Below are positions 12,201 through 23,786 of a stretch of 64,000 nucleotides of DNA, one piece after another. The DNA comes from Manis javanica (Eukaryota > Chordata > Mammalia > Pholidota > Manidae). The stretch spans positions 41,175,034-41,239,033 of the forward strand of contig NC_133169.1 of the NCBI RefSeq assembly GCF_040802235.1, written 5' to 3'. The stretch's first letter is position 1, and each line of letters opens with the position of its first letter. Position numbers and translations under genes: made by a program. The notes below the pieces were generated by a model, which was given only the letters and a program-made list of their open reading frames with translations, was not told the DNA's origin and ran no database searches.

Positions 12201-14072
12201 AATCCTAGGACCTCTGCTAAATGTAAACACATATTTTATTGACAGAGAACATCCACAAGGCAACAGACATGCACACAATTTTTAAATTCTTCCCAAAGTC
12301 ATTCAATAAATCTTAGGAAAAAATAGAAAAAAAATCCTCCAAAACTCTCTTCCCAGGGTCATTCAGTAAGTCCTACACAACAAATGCTTTTAAAGAGAGA
12401 ATATTATAATGCTAAGCAAAACGCTGCACGTAAAATAGCAGAAAAATTCATAGATTCATTTGATGAGATGGGGGAACTAGCATTTGTTTGGTCTTTTCAA
12501 TTAATAGAACAGACAGAGAAAAGCTCACCTAGATGAGGAAACTGAGCAAAAGCAAGGAGATAAAAAAGGTGTGGCATGTTTGCGAACAACCCTGGGTAGG
12601 CCAGCTTTGCTGGATCTCAAGTTTGACTAGGACAGGAGCCCTGTAAACACAGAACTTAGGCCCCTGGAAAGTCTTGATTGACAGGCTAAGGAGTTCAGAA
12701 GAATTTACATTATTTAATTAAGGACTAAACATAAGGAAGTTCTTTAGAAATATCACATCAGCCATGCTGAATGGTAACTGCTGCATAAAAAGAGGCAGGA
12801 AGATCGTACTTCGAAAGCCTAGCTGGAAAATAGCCAGCACCTGAATTTGTAGACGACAACCAAAAACAGGAAGGAAAATTAAGGTATTTTCAGGCAGGGA
12901 CAGAGGGAAGATGGGGGAAATACCCCAAACTTCGATTTAAAACAATCAAAGTCATCATCACATTAATTTTAGAAAGTTAATATTTGCCATTCAATACTTC
13001 AGTTAAATATGTCAATAGATGTCAGAGTCAAAAGATGAATGTGCCTCTTTTGTGCCAGAGCTATTCCAGAGGTTAGTATGGATTTAAATGAGACACGTCC
13101 AAGAACTTGTGAAGAACAGCACTTTGGAGATTCTATTCTCTAGACCTCCACAGATGCCACTTCCAGGGATCAAATACTTCAGTTTGAGTCACCCCTTTAT
13201 TGAGGATGCTCACAGGGTAGGTCCCCAAATGCCGCTGCACGGAGAGCAGCCTGCGTACTTGGCTCCTGGATCCCTACCTGAGGGCACACGGGCTTGAAAG
13301 GTGACCAGGGCTGAGCGTCCAGCCTGACACTATTCTAACAAACGTTCAGACCGCAGGGCTGTGTTGGTGGCCATACTAATTCACAGAGAGAGAAACGTAC
13401 GCAGAAGCAAGGCATTACATGAGCTATCGCGAAGCGTTTGCAGTCCAGACGCATGGCTGTAATCCAGAGCCTACTGTACCCCAGACCATCATCTCCTGTA
13501 AAACCACCACCAGGGTTAAATTAAAGGGGAGGCCTCACGGAAAGGGGACGGTCGGAGTGGCGGTGCGTCAGAGCTCCTGAGCGGGGGTCCCAAAGGGGCC
13601 ACCCCGGCGCCAGGCAAGCGGCCCCGCCCTGTGTCCCCGGCGGCTTCACCTGGTAGCCCCGGAGGGCCTCCTGCAGCGGCGCCGTGCGGTGGCCGCGGTG
13701 CTCGGGGCCGGAGTCGCACACCCAGCACAGAACCGCCCCGTCGTCCTCGCAGAAGCCGCTGAGCTCCTCGCCGTGCCGCGCGCACAGCCGCGCCCCCGCG
13801 GGCCCCGCGCCCAGCGCCAGGCGCCGCACGCTGTCCACCAGGCTGGCCAGCTGCCGGTTGGGGCGGAAGCTGTCGGGCGCGAAGGGGCCGCGACACTGCG
13901 GGCAAGCGAACAGCCCGTCCCGCGCGCAAGCCGTCCTCGCGCAGAACTCGGAGATACAGCGCCGGCAGAAGCTGTGCCCGCAGAGCACGCTCACCGGCTC
14001 CTGCAGGAAGTCCAGGCACACGGCGCAGCGCGCTTCCTCGCGCAGCCGCTCCGCGGGACCCCCCGAGGCCAT
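2686..14072 (-). CDS. TRIM58: TRIM58, E3 ubiquitin ligase (six coding exons, complete)
   Basis: The coding segments are 14072-13650, 11489-11394, 8914-8684, 6712-6690, 6594-6494 and 3272-2686. Each junction has GT/AG sites, and the pieces join in phase to 486 codons plus stop, the length I recall for human TRIM58. Domain order is RING (C16, C19, C31, H33, C36, C39, C57, C60), B-box (from C97 to H128), a coiled coil (about residues 142-260) and PRY-SPRY (about residues 294-460). The family is known for E3 ligase activity; TRIM58 is erythroid and promotes loss of a dynein subunit before enucleation. The sequence tracks human TRIM58 throughout, diverging mainly in the last 30 residues. All RING and B-box metal ligands are present and no frame is broken, so I infer a functional gene. 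The ATG at 14072 starts the conserved N-terminus; an in-frame upstream Met at 14303 lies in LTR sequence and is not used in this model. Confidence 0.96.
4890..5440 (+). mobile_element. Ancient L2-type LINE fragment in TRIM58 intron 5
   Basis: The text resembles the 3' part of mammalian L2: a stretch containing CCTGGAATGCTTCCCTCC, then a tail ending in a TTTGTTGGATGG-like repeat. It is heavily diverged and recognised by eye only. Confidence 0.45.
6494..6594 (-). CDS. TRIM58: TRIM58 exon 5: linker before SPRY
   Basis: This is a 101-base exon between a TTCTCAG acceptor and a GTAGGT donor. It encodes the linker that includes VPMELKTMCCIPG and MREMLRKFQ, matching the corresponding TRIM58 segment closely. 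It enters with one base completing the exon 4 codon and leaves in phase 1. Confidence 0.94.
6690..6712 (-). CDS. TRIM58: TRIM58 exon 4 (23-base micro-exon)
   Basis: This 23-base exon encodes GVKEVLR plus two bases of the next codon. A CTTTCAG acceptor precedes it and GTATGT follows. A 23-base exon at this point is a hallmark of the TRIM family. It is needed to keep the phase between exons 3 and 5, and is too small for ORF-based detection. Confidence 0.92.
8684..8914 (-). CDS. TRIM58: TRIM58 exon 3: coiled coil
   Basis: This is a 231-base, 77-codon exon, the standard TRIM exon 3 length. It lies between a CCCTCCAG acceptor and a GTGAGG donor. It encodes a Glu/Arg/Leu-rich helix (EKVEVQRQRFRLEFEK... 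to ALLE) that in the family forms the antiparallel dimer. The open frame continues into both introns, but homology ends at these splice sites. Confidence 0.95.
11394..11489 (-). CDS. TRIM58: TRIM58 exon 2: start of coiled coil
   Basis: This is a 96-base exon, the usual size for exon 2 in this TRIM subfamily. It is preceded by a CTAAACAG acceptor and followed by GTAGGG. It encodes 32 residues, AKLQMALELVRKE... through VIWK, beginning the coiled coil. It is in phase 0 at both ends. Confidence 0.95.
13650..14072 (-). CDS. TRIM58: TRIM58 exon 1: RING finger and B-box
   Basis: This exon encodes residues 1-141. The RING carries the CX2C...CXHX2CX2C...CX2C pattern that binds two zinc ions and recruits the E2 enzyme. 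The B-box runs from C97 to H128. The exon ends in codon CAG followed by the donor GTGAAG, phase 0. It is extremely GC- and CpG-rich, unlike the rest of the window, so it is a CpG island that probably overlaps the promoter. Long open frames on the other strand here come from this composition. Confidence 0.95.
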
Positions 14073-14247
14073 GGCCGCCCCGCGCGTCCCCGGGCCGGCG
14101 CGGAGGGGACCCTGCGGGAGGGGCGGCGCCCCGGGTTTTATCGGCGGGCAGCGGGCGGGGCCCACGGCAGCCACTCCCGGGCAGGTCCGCCGGGGTACAC
14201 CCTGGAGCCCGACCATCAGGAGGCCTAGCGCAGCTGCGGAGTTCCCC

Positions 14248-15023
14248 TGAGACAGGGACCATGAGCTTAGACAGCATAGGATGAGGGCCCCTGGAAAGAG
14301 CAAGGCAAGATATTTACGGTCAGAGCAATGTAACTACATGCAAGGAAACCCCCCTACTAAAACTCTATGTTAAACATTGAGCTCTAGAATCATTCTTCAG
14401 TGAGATCAGTTAATGTTCCCCAGATAAAGAAGAGTAGCACATGTTTTATTATGCTAATCATTTTTAACCATGTGTAAGATTCACTTTAGCATGCTAAAAG
14501 GCCCAGGCCTATGTGCTGTCTTTCCTCCTTCAGATCTGATGAGGTGATTTGGCAAACTGGGCAACAAATTTAGCATGCAGACCCAGCTGTAAACAGCATA
14601 GTAAAAGGCAGGAAGGATTCCACCTTAAAGATGACATTGCATTTTAACACCCGTGAAGTTTAAGAAGTAAGAACCTTAACTTTTTAGCAAACAATACCTC
14701 AGCCCACCTTAGGGGCTGGGCAGGCAGCTGGTATCTCAGGGAAAAAAAATCATCAGAGCAGGAAGTTGCTGGTGTTAAGTTAATTCTAAATATTCAGGGA
14801 GCACTTACCAAGTCCACACTCCTAAGACTTTATCCAGTTCCCCAAAAAAATACCCAACTGCCTATGAATCCCCCAGAGAGTGCACCACCCTGGGCTCTCT
14901 TGTCCCCTCCGGGCGCGAGCCAGGAGCTCTGTCCTCTCACTGTATCTCTCAATAGAAGCCTCTGCCCTGACTCTCCTACCCTGGGTGTGCTACGACTCCT
15001 CCGCAAACAAGAACCCGGCATCA
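14248..15023 (+). mobile_element. Solo LTR (family A) immediately upstream of TRIM58
   Basis: The element begins with TGAGACAGGGACCAT and ends with GAACCCGGCATCA. It shares its whole length with copies at 29633, 32395, 33225 and 35067. It is in plus orientation, opposite to TRIM58, and its 5' edge lies 176 bp from the TRIM58 start codon. Its polyadenylation motif is degraded to CAATAGAAG. No internal retroviral sequence adjoins it, so it is a solo LTR. It probably overlaps or abuts the TRIM58 promoter. Confidence 0.8.
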
Positions 15024-15264
15024 CCACCACTGCCCCGGGGCAGCCCCTGCTCCCGGGCTCCTGTGTGTGACTCACTCGGGGAGCCACAGCACTTTCCTGC
15101 GCTAGTTTTGGAACGACCCCACAGACTGCTCATCCTTGCGAGGCATAATGATTTCATAAACTTTTTCCAAACTCCCATTTTTTGCCTCCCCAGTTAGCTC
15201 ATGATGAAGGAATGAGAGGTATGTGTACAATCAGGATAGACCTACAGCCCCAGAACAATTGGGA

Positions 15265-15450
15265 ACATTCATGTTTTTTATTGATGTATACTTGGAACAC
15301 AGTATTTCACTGGTTTCAAATGTACAACACACTGATTCCACAGTGACCCACACTATTAAACCCTTGCCCCCCTGGCGCAGCTAGTGTCACCGCAGAAGGA
15401 TGCTGTGGAACCATGGACTGTATTCCTCCCCAGCTGGGCTTCATCCATGA
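15265..15450 (-). mobile_element. L1 3'-end fragment
   Basis: A TTTTTTATTGATGTATACTTGG start followed by a fragment around GTTTCAAATGTACAACACAC resembles the antisense 3' end of L1 copies common in laurasiatherian genomes. It is short, diverged and unable to move. Confidence 0.5.
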
Positions 15451-16424
15451 CTAATCAATATTTAACTATCTGGCCCATTTCAGTGAGGGTCCTGTAAGGC
15501 CTGCAGGCGTGTTTCTGTTGTTGCGGAGCTCTCTCTGCCGACAAGACTGTGGGCCAATACATTCCTTAGAAGGAGTAAGTCCAGCAGAGTCTGTCGGTAC
15601 TGTGACTCCTGTGAGGTGGGGAAGCTGGGAAAAACGCAGAAGGCGCAGCATAATTTCACAGAGAGGATGTGAGTCCTACTCAGGATGGGCGTGGTGGGCT
15701 CCTCAGGTCCCCCGGGAAAACAAGTGTGACAGCGCCCGCCGCCTGAGCAAAATGTAATTTCCAATCTGAGTTGGAAGCTCTGGTGGGCATGCCTGTAGTC
15801 AGTTATTCCTCAGCATATGTTGGGGCCAGGAGTCTCAGCTGCGAACATGAGCTCAGCCACAAACACGAGCACAAGAGGTATGGCCTAGTGCTCAAGGACC
15901 CTTAAGGTCCTCCAGAAGTCAGGCCAACTAACAACTGCGGAAAAGGGCCCTCACTGGTGCTGCCAGGATGTGACTGACTGAACCAGCCTGCAGGGGCAGT
16001 CGGGTCCTCCAGGTCTCTGAGCTAACTGAAGAGTGAGTGAGCACAAGCCCAAAGAGGCTTTGGCAAGAGGAGCAGCCAGAGGACACAGCACACAGGACAC
16101 GAACTGTGGAGGGAGGGAGCAGAATGCCCTGTGGTGAGCAGATACAGCCAGGCAGGCTGGTGTGTGGGCAGATGAGGACGCGTGGCTGCTGATAAGGGCC
16201 CAGGGAGGCAGCCACTGATGGATGACTCAGGTCCTTGTGGCTTCTGTGTGGTTTGTGGGTCCTTATTCTAGGGCTGAGGGCAGGGTCAAAAGGGTTTTGA
16301 GGTCATCTCCCTGACGTTTAGGCAGATAATTCTTTAAGAACAAACAGAGACAGGTAAGAGCAAAATCAAAGATGTGATGTTAAAAAAATAAAGTTAAAGG
16401 GCAGAGCGTCCCCATTAGAAAAGC

Positions 16425-16625
16425 AGACCCTGGTCCCAGGCTGAAGATCCTGCAACTTGCTAGCTGTGGGGGCTTAGAGGAAGTGGTGTCACCTTTCTGT
16501 GCCAAACTTCCTGTAAAATAGGAGCACATTGTTAGTGCCACTCCTCCAGGGATGTTCAGAGGAATAAATGAACTAATAGCACATATTTGATACAGGTTCT
16601 GGCTTGTAGTAAGTATATTTAATTA
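16425..16625 (+). repeat. MIR SINE relic
   Basis: The segment follows the MIR pattern: a core around CTTGCTAGCTGTG, then CTTCCTGTAAAATAGGAG, then AGAGGAATAAATGAACTAATA. MIR is an ancient tRNA-derived SINE shared by mammals. This is an inert relic. Confidence 0.75.
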
Positions 16626-16689
16626 AAAAGGAGAAAAAAGGAGCAAAATGAATGAAAGAGGATCAGTGACAGAGAATGTCAGCACATGG

Positions 16690-16795
16690 GGACAGAGAGA
16701 TGATTTTTCCATTTTGTTCAGTGCTGTATCTCCAGCACCTTGAAAAGTGACTGGCACCTATGGATGCCCAATAAATACTAATTGCATAAATACGT
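16690..16795 (+). repeat. L2 3'-tail relic
   Basis: It contains TATCTCCAGCACCTTGAAAA, then a GACTGGCACCTATGG-like segment and CCCAATAAATACTAATTG, which is the usual L2 3' tail. It lies just right of the MIR relic. Confidence 0.55.
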
Positions 16796-19700
16796 GGGAA
16801 AACAATGAACAGTACAGTTTCTCCTAGAAGCTAATGGAGGAGAGAATTTCAAAGACAACTGTATTTAATGTCAAAGGTGCAATCATGCATCCACATTTTC
16901 TTCCCTACCCTTCCTTTTCCACGAAGGCGCTCAGCTCTCTCTGGCCATATCCTTTGCCTCAGCTTTGTAGACTCAAGAGTCTTTTAGCCCCAAGCTCACC
17001 CGACTCTATAAAAACAAAATAAATAGAATAAATAACAGCCAGCGCGCACCTAAAAGCAACAGCCTATGGTTCAGCACTTTCCTGCTTGCTTGTGGTTTTT
17101 AAAAGGATCTGTTGGTTTCTGTCTCAGCTGCTGCACCCTGCATTTTTATTGTTCCTTTCCGCCCACAGACCACATTGATGATTCATTGAGCTGTAGTTGT
17201 CTAACGTCCTCTGTGCGCACAGCCTCAGCTTTCCGTGGCTGGGGAACCGGCTCCCGCATCCCGTGCCCCACTATGCTTCCCTGGAAGGAATTCAGAGTCA
17301 AAGCTTCTCATTAAAAACTTAAAACAAATATTGGAAAATAACAGAACAAATGATTTAAATTTCTGGACTTAGAACTCTGTCTCCATACAGCACAAAATTC
17401 CCCAGCAATGCTAGGGCATTAGAATGGGTTTTGAGAGGGCGGGGGCTGTCCTTTGGAAATAAAGATCTGTGATCAGGGCATCCTGGAAAATCCCCTCCTC
17501 TTGGTAACATCTACAAATGTGATGTCTGAACTGATAAAGGTAAATTTGGATTTTGTCAACAAACTATGCTACTAAGTGAGTTTAAATAACTTTTGTCTAT
17601 GAAGTCACGAACTAAATTTTTGAAAGCACTTGGATGTCTACCCTATCTACTAAATAATTATGTCCTTTATAATACCTAACCAAGAGATAATCTTCCATCA
17701 AACGTGTTTTGGAATGTCCCTCTTTTTACTGAACCAAAATGTGTTTTCCCGAAGACTCCATCTATTAATGGCATTTCTAGGTCCATGGTGAAACAGCAAT
17801 TTTAATTCCTCTCCCAAGACTATTTATTTTGCTTCATAGAATCATCCATGTTTACCTTCTTGTTTTCTCCAAATCAAATGAAATACCTCCACTTCTTCTT
17901 TCATGACTTTTCTCTTGGCATGACTCTGAAACCTCACAACTTTCTCTACATGCCACATTATCTGCAGGTTTTTGGAGCACAGACCTCAGAAGCAAAAGCA
18001 AAGTCAATGTGCTCCAGGAACCATGCAGATAAAGTCGGTGTCCCAGTGATTACCCTGTGAGACTGCTCTCAGCTTAAACACACTTCCTTCCCCATCCTTG
18101 TTTTTGTAAACACATCTGGTAAAGCAGGACTCTGCCAGCCCTGTGCCTAGACAAACAAGGAAGAGCTCTGTACACAACCAGGACCGACCTCTCCAAACAT
18201 TCATGGGGATCTAATGGTACCATTCATGGGGATCTTGAGCTGGGTAACCTTGAGCGAATCACTGGCTTTCTAGGCCTCAGCTTTATATTTATACATATGT
18301 GGCTCATGTTCCCTGTGCCCTCTGGCTGGCTGTCCCTCATGTGTGGGCAGTGATGGTCTCTGTAGGCCTGGGTGCCTTCTCATCTTCAGGTGGCTGATAT
18401 GTACAGAAATATGTTATTTTATTTCTGACAGTATCAGAGGAAGTTGTCAAAGTTTATAATCCACTTAAAGACTCAACCATTCTTTTCCTTTTCTTTCTGC
18501 CATCATGCAGGAATTACACTAGATTTGGGATTAGGTATGAAAAGCCCACCCCAAACAAGACTACTGTGTAGTCCATAAATGATACTTATTTTTTTCCCAA
18601 AATTTAACAGCACAAGAAAGACCTATGATGGAAATTAGTTGAAAAAGTGGCTGCAATAATAGCCAAGATACACGGGCCTCATAAAATTATCTGCAAAAAG
18701 ACCAGTCAAGGTACAGCCTATCCACTAGTAACCTAATGGCACTACTGCATACGAGGGACACACAGAAAGTCTGGAAGATTCAACACCAGGTGTCTGACCC
18801 TGGGAAACAGCCTGCAAATTCCACTCCCAAGTAACCTGTGTGTTCTTACCAATCACCTTTATTTCCCATAAGCCCTATGGCACCTGGTAGTACAATATAC
18901 AACATATCCTAGGGTATGATCAACTCTGGCTGTTTCCTGTGTACTTTAGTTCATTGCAGTTTCTCATTTAAAACCAATTTTGACTAATATTATGTTGCAT
19001 ATCAAGAATTATACTGTTTGGCTTAAAAATAAATATTCATTTTATGTGTATCAAAGCCAAATTTTCTGATAGTTTTATCTATTTTTCTTTCCCATTAATT
19101 ATATTATTTTGAAATATATATATATATATTAATTAACTCAAACATCAATAAATCAGGCTATAATGACCCTCCATAGTCTTAGTGAATCTTGTTATAATAT
19201 GGATGGGTTGAAATGTTTTCTTTTCCAAATCATCTTCTAAAATTCAAGCTAAGACACTGCTCAGACCAATTCACATATTGCATTTTCTTTGTTAAAATGA
19301 CATATTCACATTTAGAATGAGCTTGGTCACAAATTGCTTTCATTGCATTTATTAATTAATGTGCAGCCATGAACTATGTTGTTTTGTGGTTTTTTTTTCC
19401 TTTAGCCGCACCTGCAGGCATGGTGTGATGGTGAAAGGCCATGCAACAGACAGCAGCTGTCACGCATTCAGTCTTCAGGATAGGTCACTCACTAATTGTC
19501 TGCTAGATTTTAGAAACACTCTTTTGTTTGACTCAGTTCTTAGCTCACCATTACTGAGACAGGCCCTAAGTTAAATTTAAAAAAAAAAAACAACTTCCAA
19601 AAGAATATAACAGTAGTCATATATCCAAAGTGTGTGATCAACATCTAAATCTCAGCAGGCAGAGTCCAATCTCAGAAGCTTGTTTTCTAACTTGATTGAA

Positions 19701-22700
19701 AAACTGCAGAAGACTATCTGGGGAACAGTGTTCTCTGAAGGGCCAGGTCCCCAAGAAACCTAAAGCTGTTGAAAAGAGAAAGGGATTTCACCCAGCATCA
19801 AACTCTAGCAGGAGATGGCAGATGCTCGCTCACAGGAAGAGGGCACAGCCTGCATCTGGGTTAGAGGAGGTCCAAGCAGACCCGACTGCAGGGATGATTT
19901 GAGGCACTCAGTGCTGAGAAGACAGGCAGGTTCGTGCAGACAGGCCCAGAGGTTTTCAGAAGGAAATCAACATGGTGTGTGTTTTAGTGTCAAATGATAC
20001 TAAAACATTTTGAAGTATTGATCACTTTGGTTGTCTATCATGAATTCTGAAATGACAGAGACTTCAGTAAGTTATTCCTCATTATCATGACAATTTTCAC
20101 CTTTGCTGACAGTCCATCTCTCTGGAAACTAAGCACATGATCTTGCCTGAATTATCTGGCACATAAAACTGCACTAATTGAAAAGTAACCAAGAAGGAAT
20201 TCTTGAGGCCTCAGAAGGCCATTTAGTTGACTCTAGGCAAAATTATAATTAAGAATGTGTTATGTTTATTTTCATATAAGTTCAAAGAAAGCTACAGAAT
20301 TAGGCTGTTCTCATACTGAACTCAGCATTTTGGAAGGCAGATCTTTTTTCTTTGATTGTTTTTTCCTAATGTTATTAAGGTAATTCTAGCATTTGGAAAT
20401 AATCAGTATTTCAAAGGCAATGTGTTCCTCGTTACTGAAAATATTCAAGCACAGAATGCTGGGGAACAAAGTTCATTTTCCTTGTATACCTGAATGTGTA
20501 TCGTGGGTGGGACTTAAGATGACCAGGAAATTGGGCCAAATGCCCTATGAACATGGTCTATTGTAATAAAAAGCTCTTTTGCTTTTATGTGGTCACTCAA
20601 TCCAGGCTTCATTGCTTTCCATGTTTAATTTTTTTTAATCTATTCACTGTTATTTTTATATTGGATTCCCAGCAACATACTTACAGAAAAATATAAATGA
20701 GAGAAAGAAAACAAAAAAGAATGATTTTTCCAAAATAGTTATTTTACTCAGACAATTTGTAAGCATTACTTTGTTTCAAAAAAGCCCTCCTATTTTATCT
20801 TCCTTTTTCTGAACAGAGCCATCTGTGTGGAGTAAATGATAGTATTATAACATCCCTTAGTTCACTCCATGGTTTCAAGAGAGGGCTGCTGGCATGTTCT
20901 GCCTTCAAACCATGACACCCACAGACTTTTGCCTTGAATTGATGTAATAAGTTCCCAGAAGGACGGTAGTGAGGGGAAGTGTTGTGGAGAAGGTGATATG
21001 GGAGCAGACTGGAAGGACACGGGAACTGAGCCACTCGGAAACTGGCAGGGACAATATCCCACAGGACCAAGTGTACTAAATAGAAAAGCAGTCAAGACCT
21101 GTGTAGTTTGAACATATTCAGGAGCTGGAAACTGGGAGGAGATGGAATGAGAGTAAAGCGACAAGGAGACCAGAAGGGCAGTGGGAGGTGAGAACGGGGA
21201 GAGGCTGGCAAACTATGAAGCTTTGGCTTTTTTTCTCTTCTTAAGTTTTAAGAAATCACACACCATACAGTTCAGGGCATATGAAACACATCCAGTGTTG
21301 TGTTCCTGGTAACAAGAGCACGTATTTTGTTAAGACATCGTTTTCACTCCATATGAATTTTTCAGTGTCAAATGAGGATAATATTCCCAGTGATTTTGTC
21401 CAAATATGAGAAGAGAAAATGTAAGAGAGAAAAATTGGTGAAGTAGGACAAACACAGCACATTAACAGAACAGTGATTCCAGGTGTGTGAATAAGCTGAT
21501 TGTTTGACCACGTCGTTTTGTTCACTTATCAGGAATGATGCACATGACATTTATGTTCCCAGGACACCCAGTAAGCCAGGTGCCACTGTGGGCTTGGAGC
21601 GGAAGAGGGATGCCTCTGTCTTCTCCTGCCAAAGCTTCGCTCTGGCTGCGTTGAGTGTTCACTGATGAAGGGCAGGTGGATGCCGAGGGGCTGCAACGAG
21701 ACTCAAAGAATACAGGTGAGAGGAAGTGGCACTTTTTCCTGGGAGGATGCCATGTTGGTGATAAATGATGATCAGCTTCTGGATATAGTTTCAGGTGGAG
21801 CCAGGTGACTTTGATGACAAATCAGATATTGGAGCCTAAAGAACAAGAGTCAAATTCAAGGTTTCTGGCTGAGCAAGAGGGAGGATGTAGTGGCCATTAG
21901 TGAGATGCGGGAGACTCACCCAGGGGAGGCTGGTGGGTGAGGCAGGAAGGTTGTGTTATGTTGTGCCGTGTTTCAGATGCTGATTAGATATGTAAGTGTG
22001 CATTTCAGATAAGGCAGTTGTTTGCATGTGGCTCATATTCAACTTGATGCACACATGTGGGTGATGAGGACCAAGGGGAGGGCGTGTCTGCTCAGGAGAC
22101 TTCATGGAGCCATGAGGGCAGTGAGGGCTGACGGAAAGGCACTGGGTCCTGAGGTCATGTGTCAACAGTCAACAGGAGGCTGTGGAGCAGCTACAAAAAG
22201 AAATGGATAAAATGTGAAAGGAGAGGCTGCAGTGACAGAGAGCTCGTTGTGCATGTTAGGTGGCAGGAGTAGATCCAAGAAGAGGCTGGAATCAACCATG
22301 CAAAGCTGACAACAAACCAAGACCTTCAGAGGGTAAGGACAGGCGACTGGAGGCAACTGCAATGTGGCAGACCGATCTGAGGGGAGAGGGGAGAGAGAAA
22401 CCTGACTGCAAGTGATTCAAATGCGAATGCAGGAGGGAAAGACAAGCCCTCCAGAAAGGAAGGTGTGAAAGTGATCAGACCAATGCAGGCAGTATTTGGA
22501 AAAGAGGAGCATCAAGGCCTGATCTTTTCTGTTCTGTCTTTTTAAAGGGGACAGAAAACAAGCCCGTTGACATGCTGAGGAAGTGGTCCAGCAGACAGCA
22601 GTCATCGCTGACTGGGGGAGTTGTAATAACTGCAATGCCTTCTGCTAAGTGGGAGGGTGCAGAGCCTCCAATGCCTCTAGATATGCATGCAGGTGTTTGT

Positions 22701-23762
22701 CTTACCTGGGCACAGTCCGTTATCAGAGGAGAAGGTGGGAGGCAGACGCACAGGGACAAAGTGTGGTCGGTGGGGAATTTAGTGGACTGAGCATCTGGAT
22801 AGTTTCATTGGAGGATTTCAGGGTTTTTTTCCAGTTCAATAGGTCTGTTGCTGAATATACAGATGTGTACAAATAGACAAGTCAGGGTCAGAAGTTTGGA
22901 AAGAGAAGAACACGTATGACAGTCACTGAGAAGGATGGAGGAGTGAACAGATGTGTAGAAGGGCTGTTCCACAGGACTGTGCTCACAGGGGAGGTCACTG
23001 GTCATGAATTTTAGGGTGGTGACATTATGTGCTATTTACTTAACACCACCTTTAGTGTGTGGAACCTTATGTATGGCAGGTGGATGCTGGCTTTAACTAG
23101 AACTGGGTCTGACAATGAATTACATGAAAGCGAAGGAAAGGGTACATGTTGCAGGTATAGAGGAAAGAATGGTTACAGTCACTGAGCATGGTGTTCAACT
23201 AGGCAGGAAATGACATCGACGGAGGTGCAGGCTATCTCAACCCAGGGCTTAAAGTGCACACACATGCACGTAAATGCAGCATAAAGTACCCACAAATATT
23301 GTTTAAGGGGAGAATGAATAAGCTTTCCCAAGAAGTCTCGGGAGATATGCCCTGACTTCTTTTTCACAGAAAGCCCACAAGTGGGAAAAGAAAGTCATTT
23401 GCTTCCATATATGCTGGAATTCCATAATAAAGCTGTTTAATCCATAAAACAGCTTTGCTGTTTTAATAGATTCTGAGTTCAGTTTCAGAGTCCTATCTAG
23501 CCTGTGTCTGTGGCCTGAGGCTTCTTCTGGATGTCAGAAAACCTAACAAATGGAAGTTGCTGAGTATCTTTCCAAAATCTAATATCCACATTTGGCCTGT
23601 GATATCAAAATGTAGACTTACAAAAGTGCGATGAAATTGTGTATTTATTCCTCTAAAACGCTGTCCATAAAGAGCTAAGCTATTTTTAACAATTAGTCTC
23701 TGAAGTTCCAAACATCAGCAGTATTAATACTTCTATACTTCAGGTACGGTGCTTTTCCAAAA

Positions 23763-23783
23763 TGTTTCCCCTCCCCTCCACAG
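23763..23783 (+). promoter_or_regulatory. Splice acceptor before OR11L1 coding exon
   Basis: A strong pyrimidine tract ending in CCACAG lies three bases before the OR11L1 ATG. Olfactory receptor genes typically have an intronless coding exon joined to upstream noncoding exons, so this site supports the chosen start. Confidence 0.65.
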
Positions 23784-23786
23784 GGA

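Larger units (their letters stand above)
15451..23780. other. Intergenic interval between TRIM58 and OR11L1
   Basis: Apart from the MIR and L2 relics, a MIR-like scrap near 18225-18300 and a short (TA)n run at 19113-19132, I see no gene, RNA or coding exon here. Open frames are short and carry no recognisable domain. Confidence 0.6.

Noticed and set aside
13516-14277. Long open frames of 180-250 codons on both strands over TRIM58 exon 1
   Set aside because: They are shadows of the very GC-rich RING/B-box exon. Only the frame with the RING cysteines has homology, and it is spliced at 13650.
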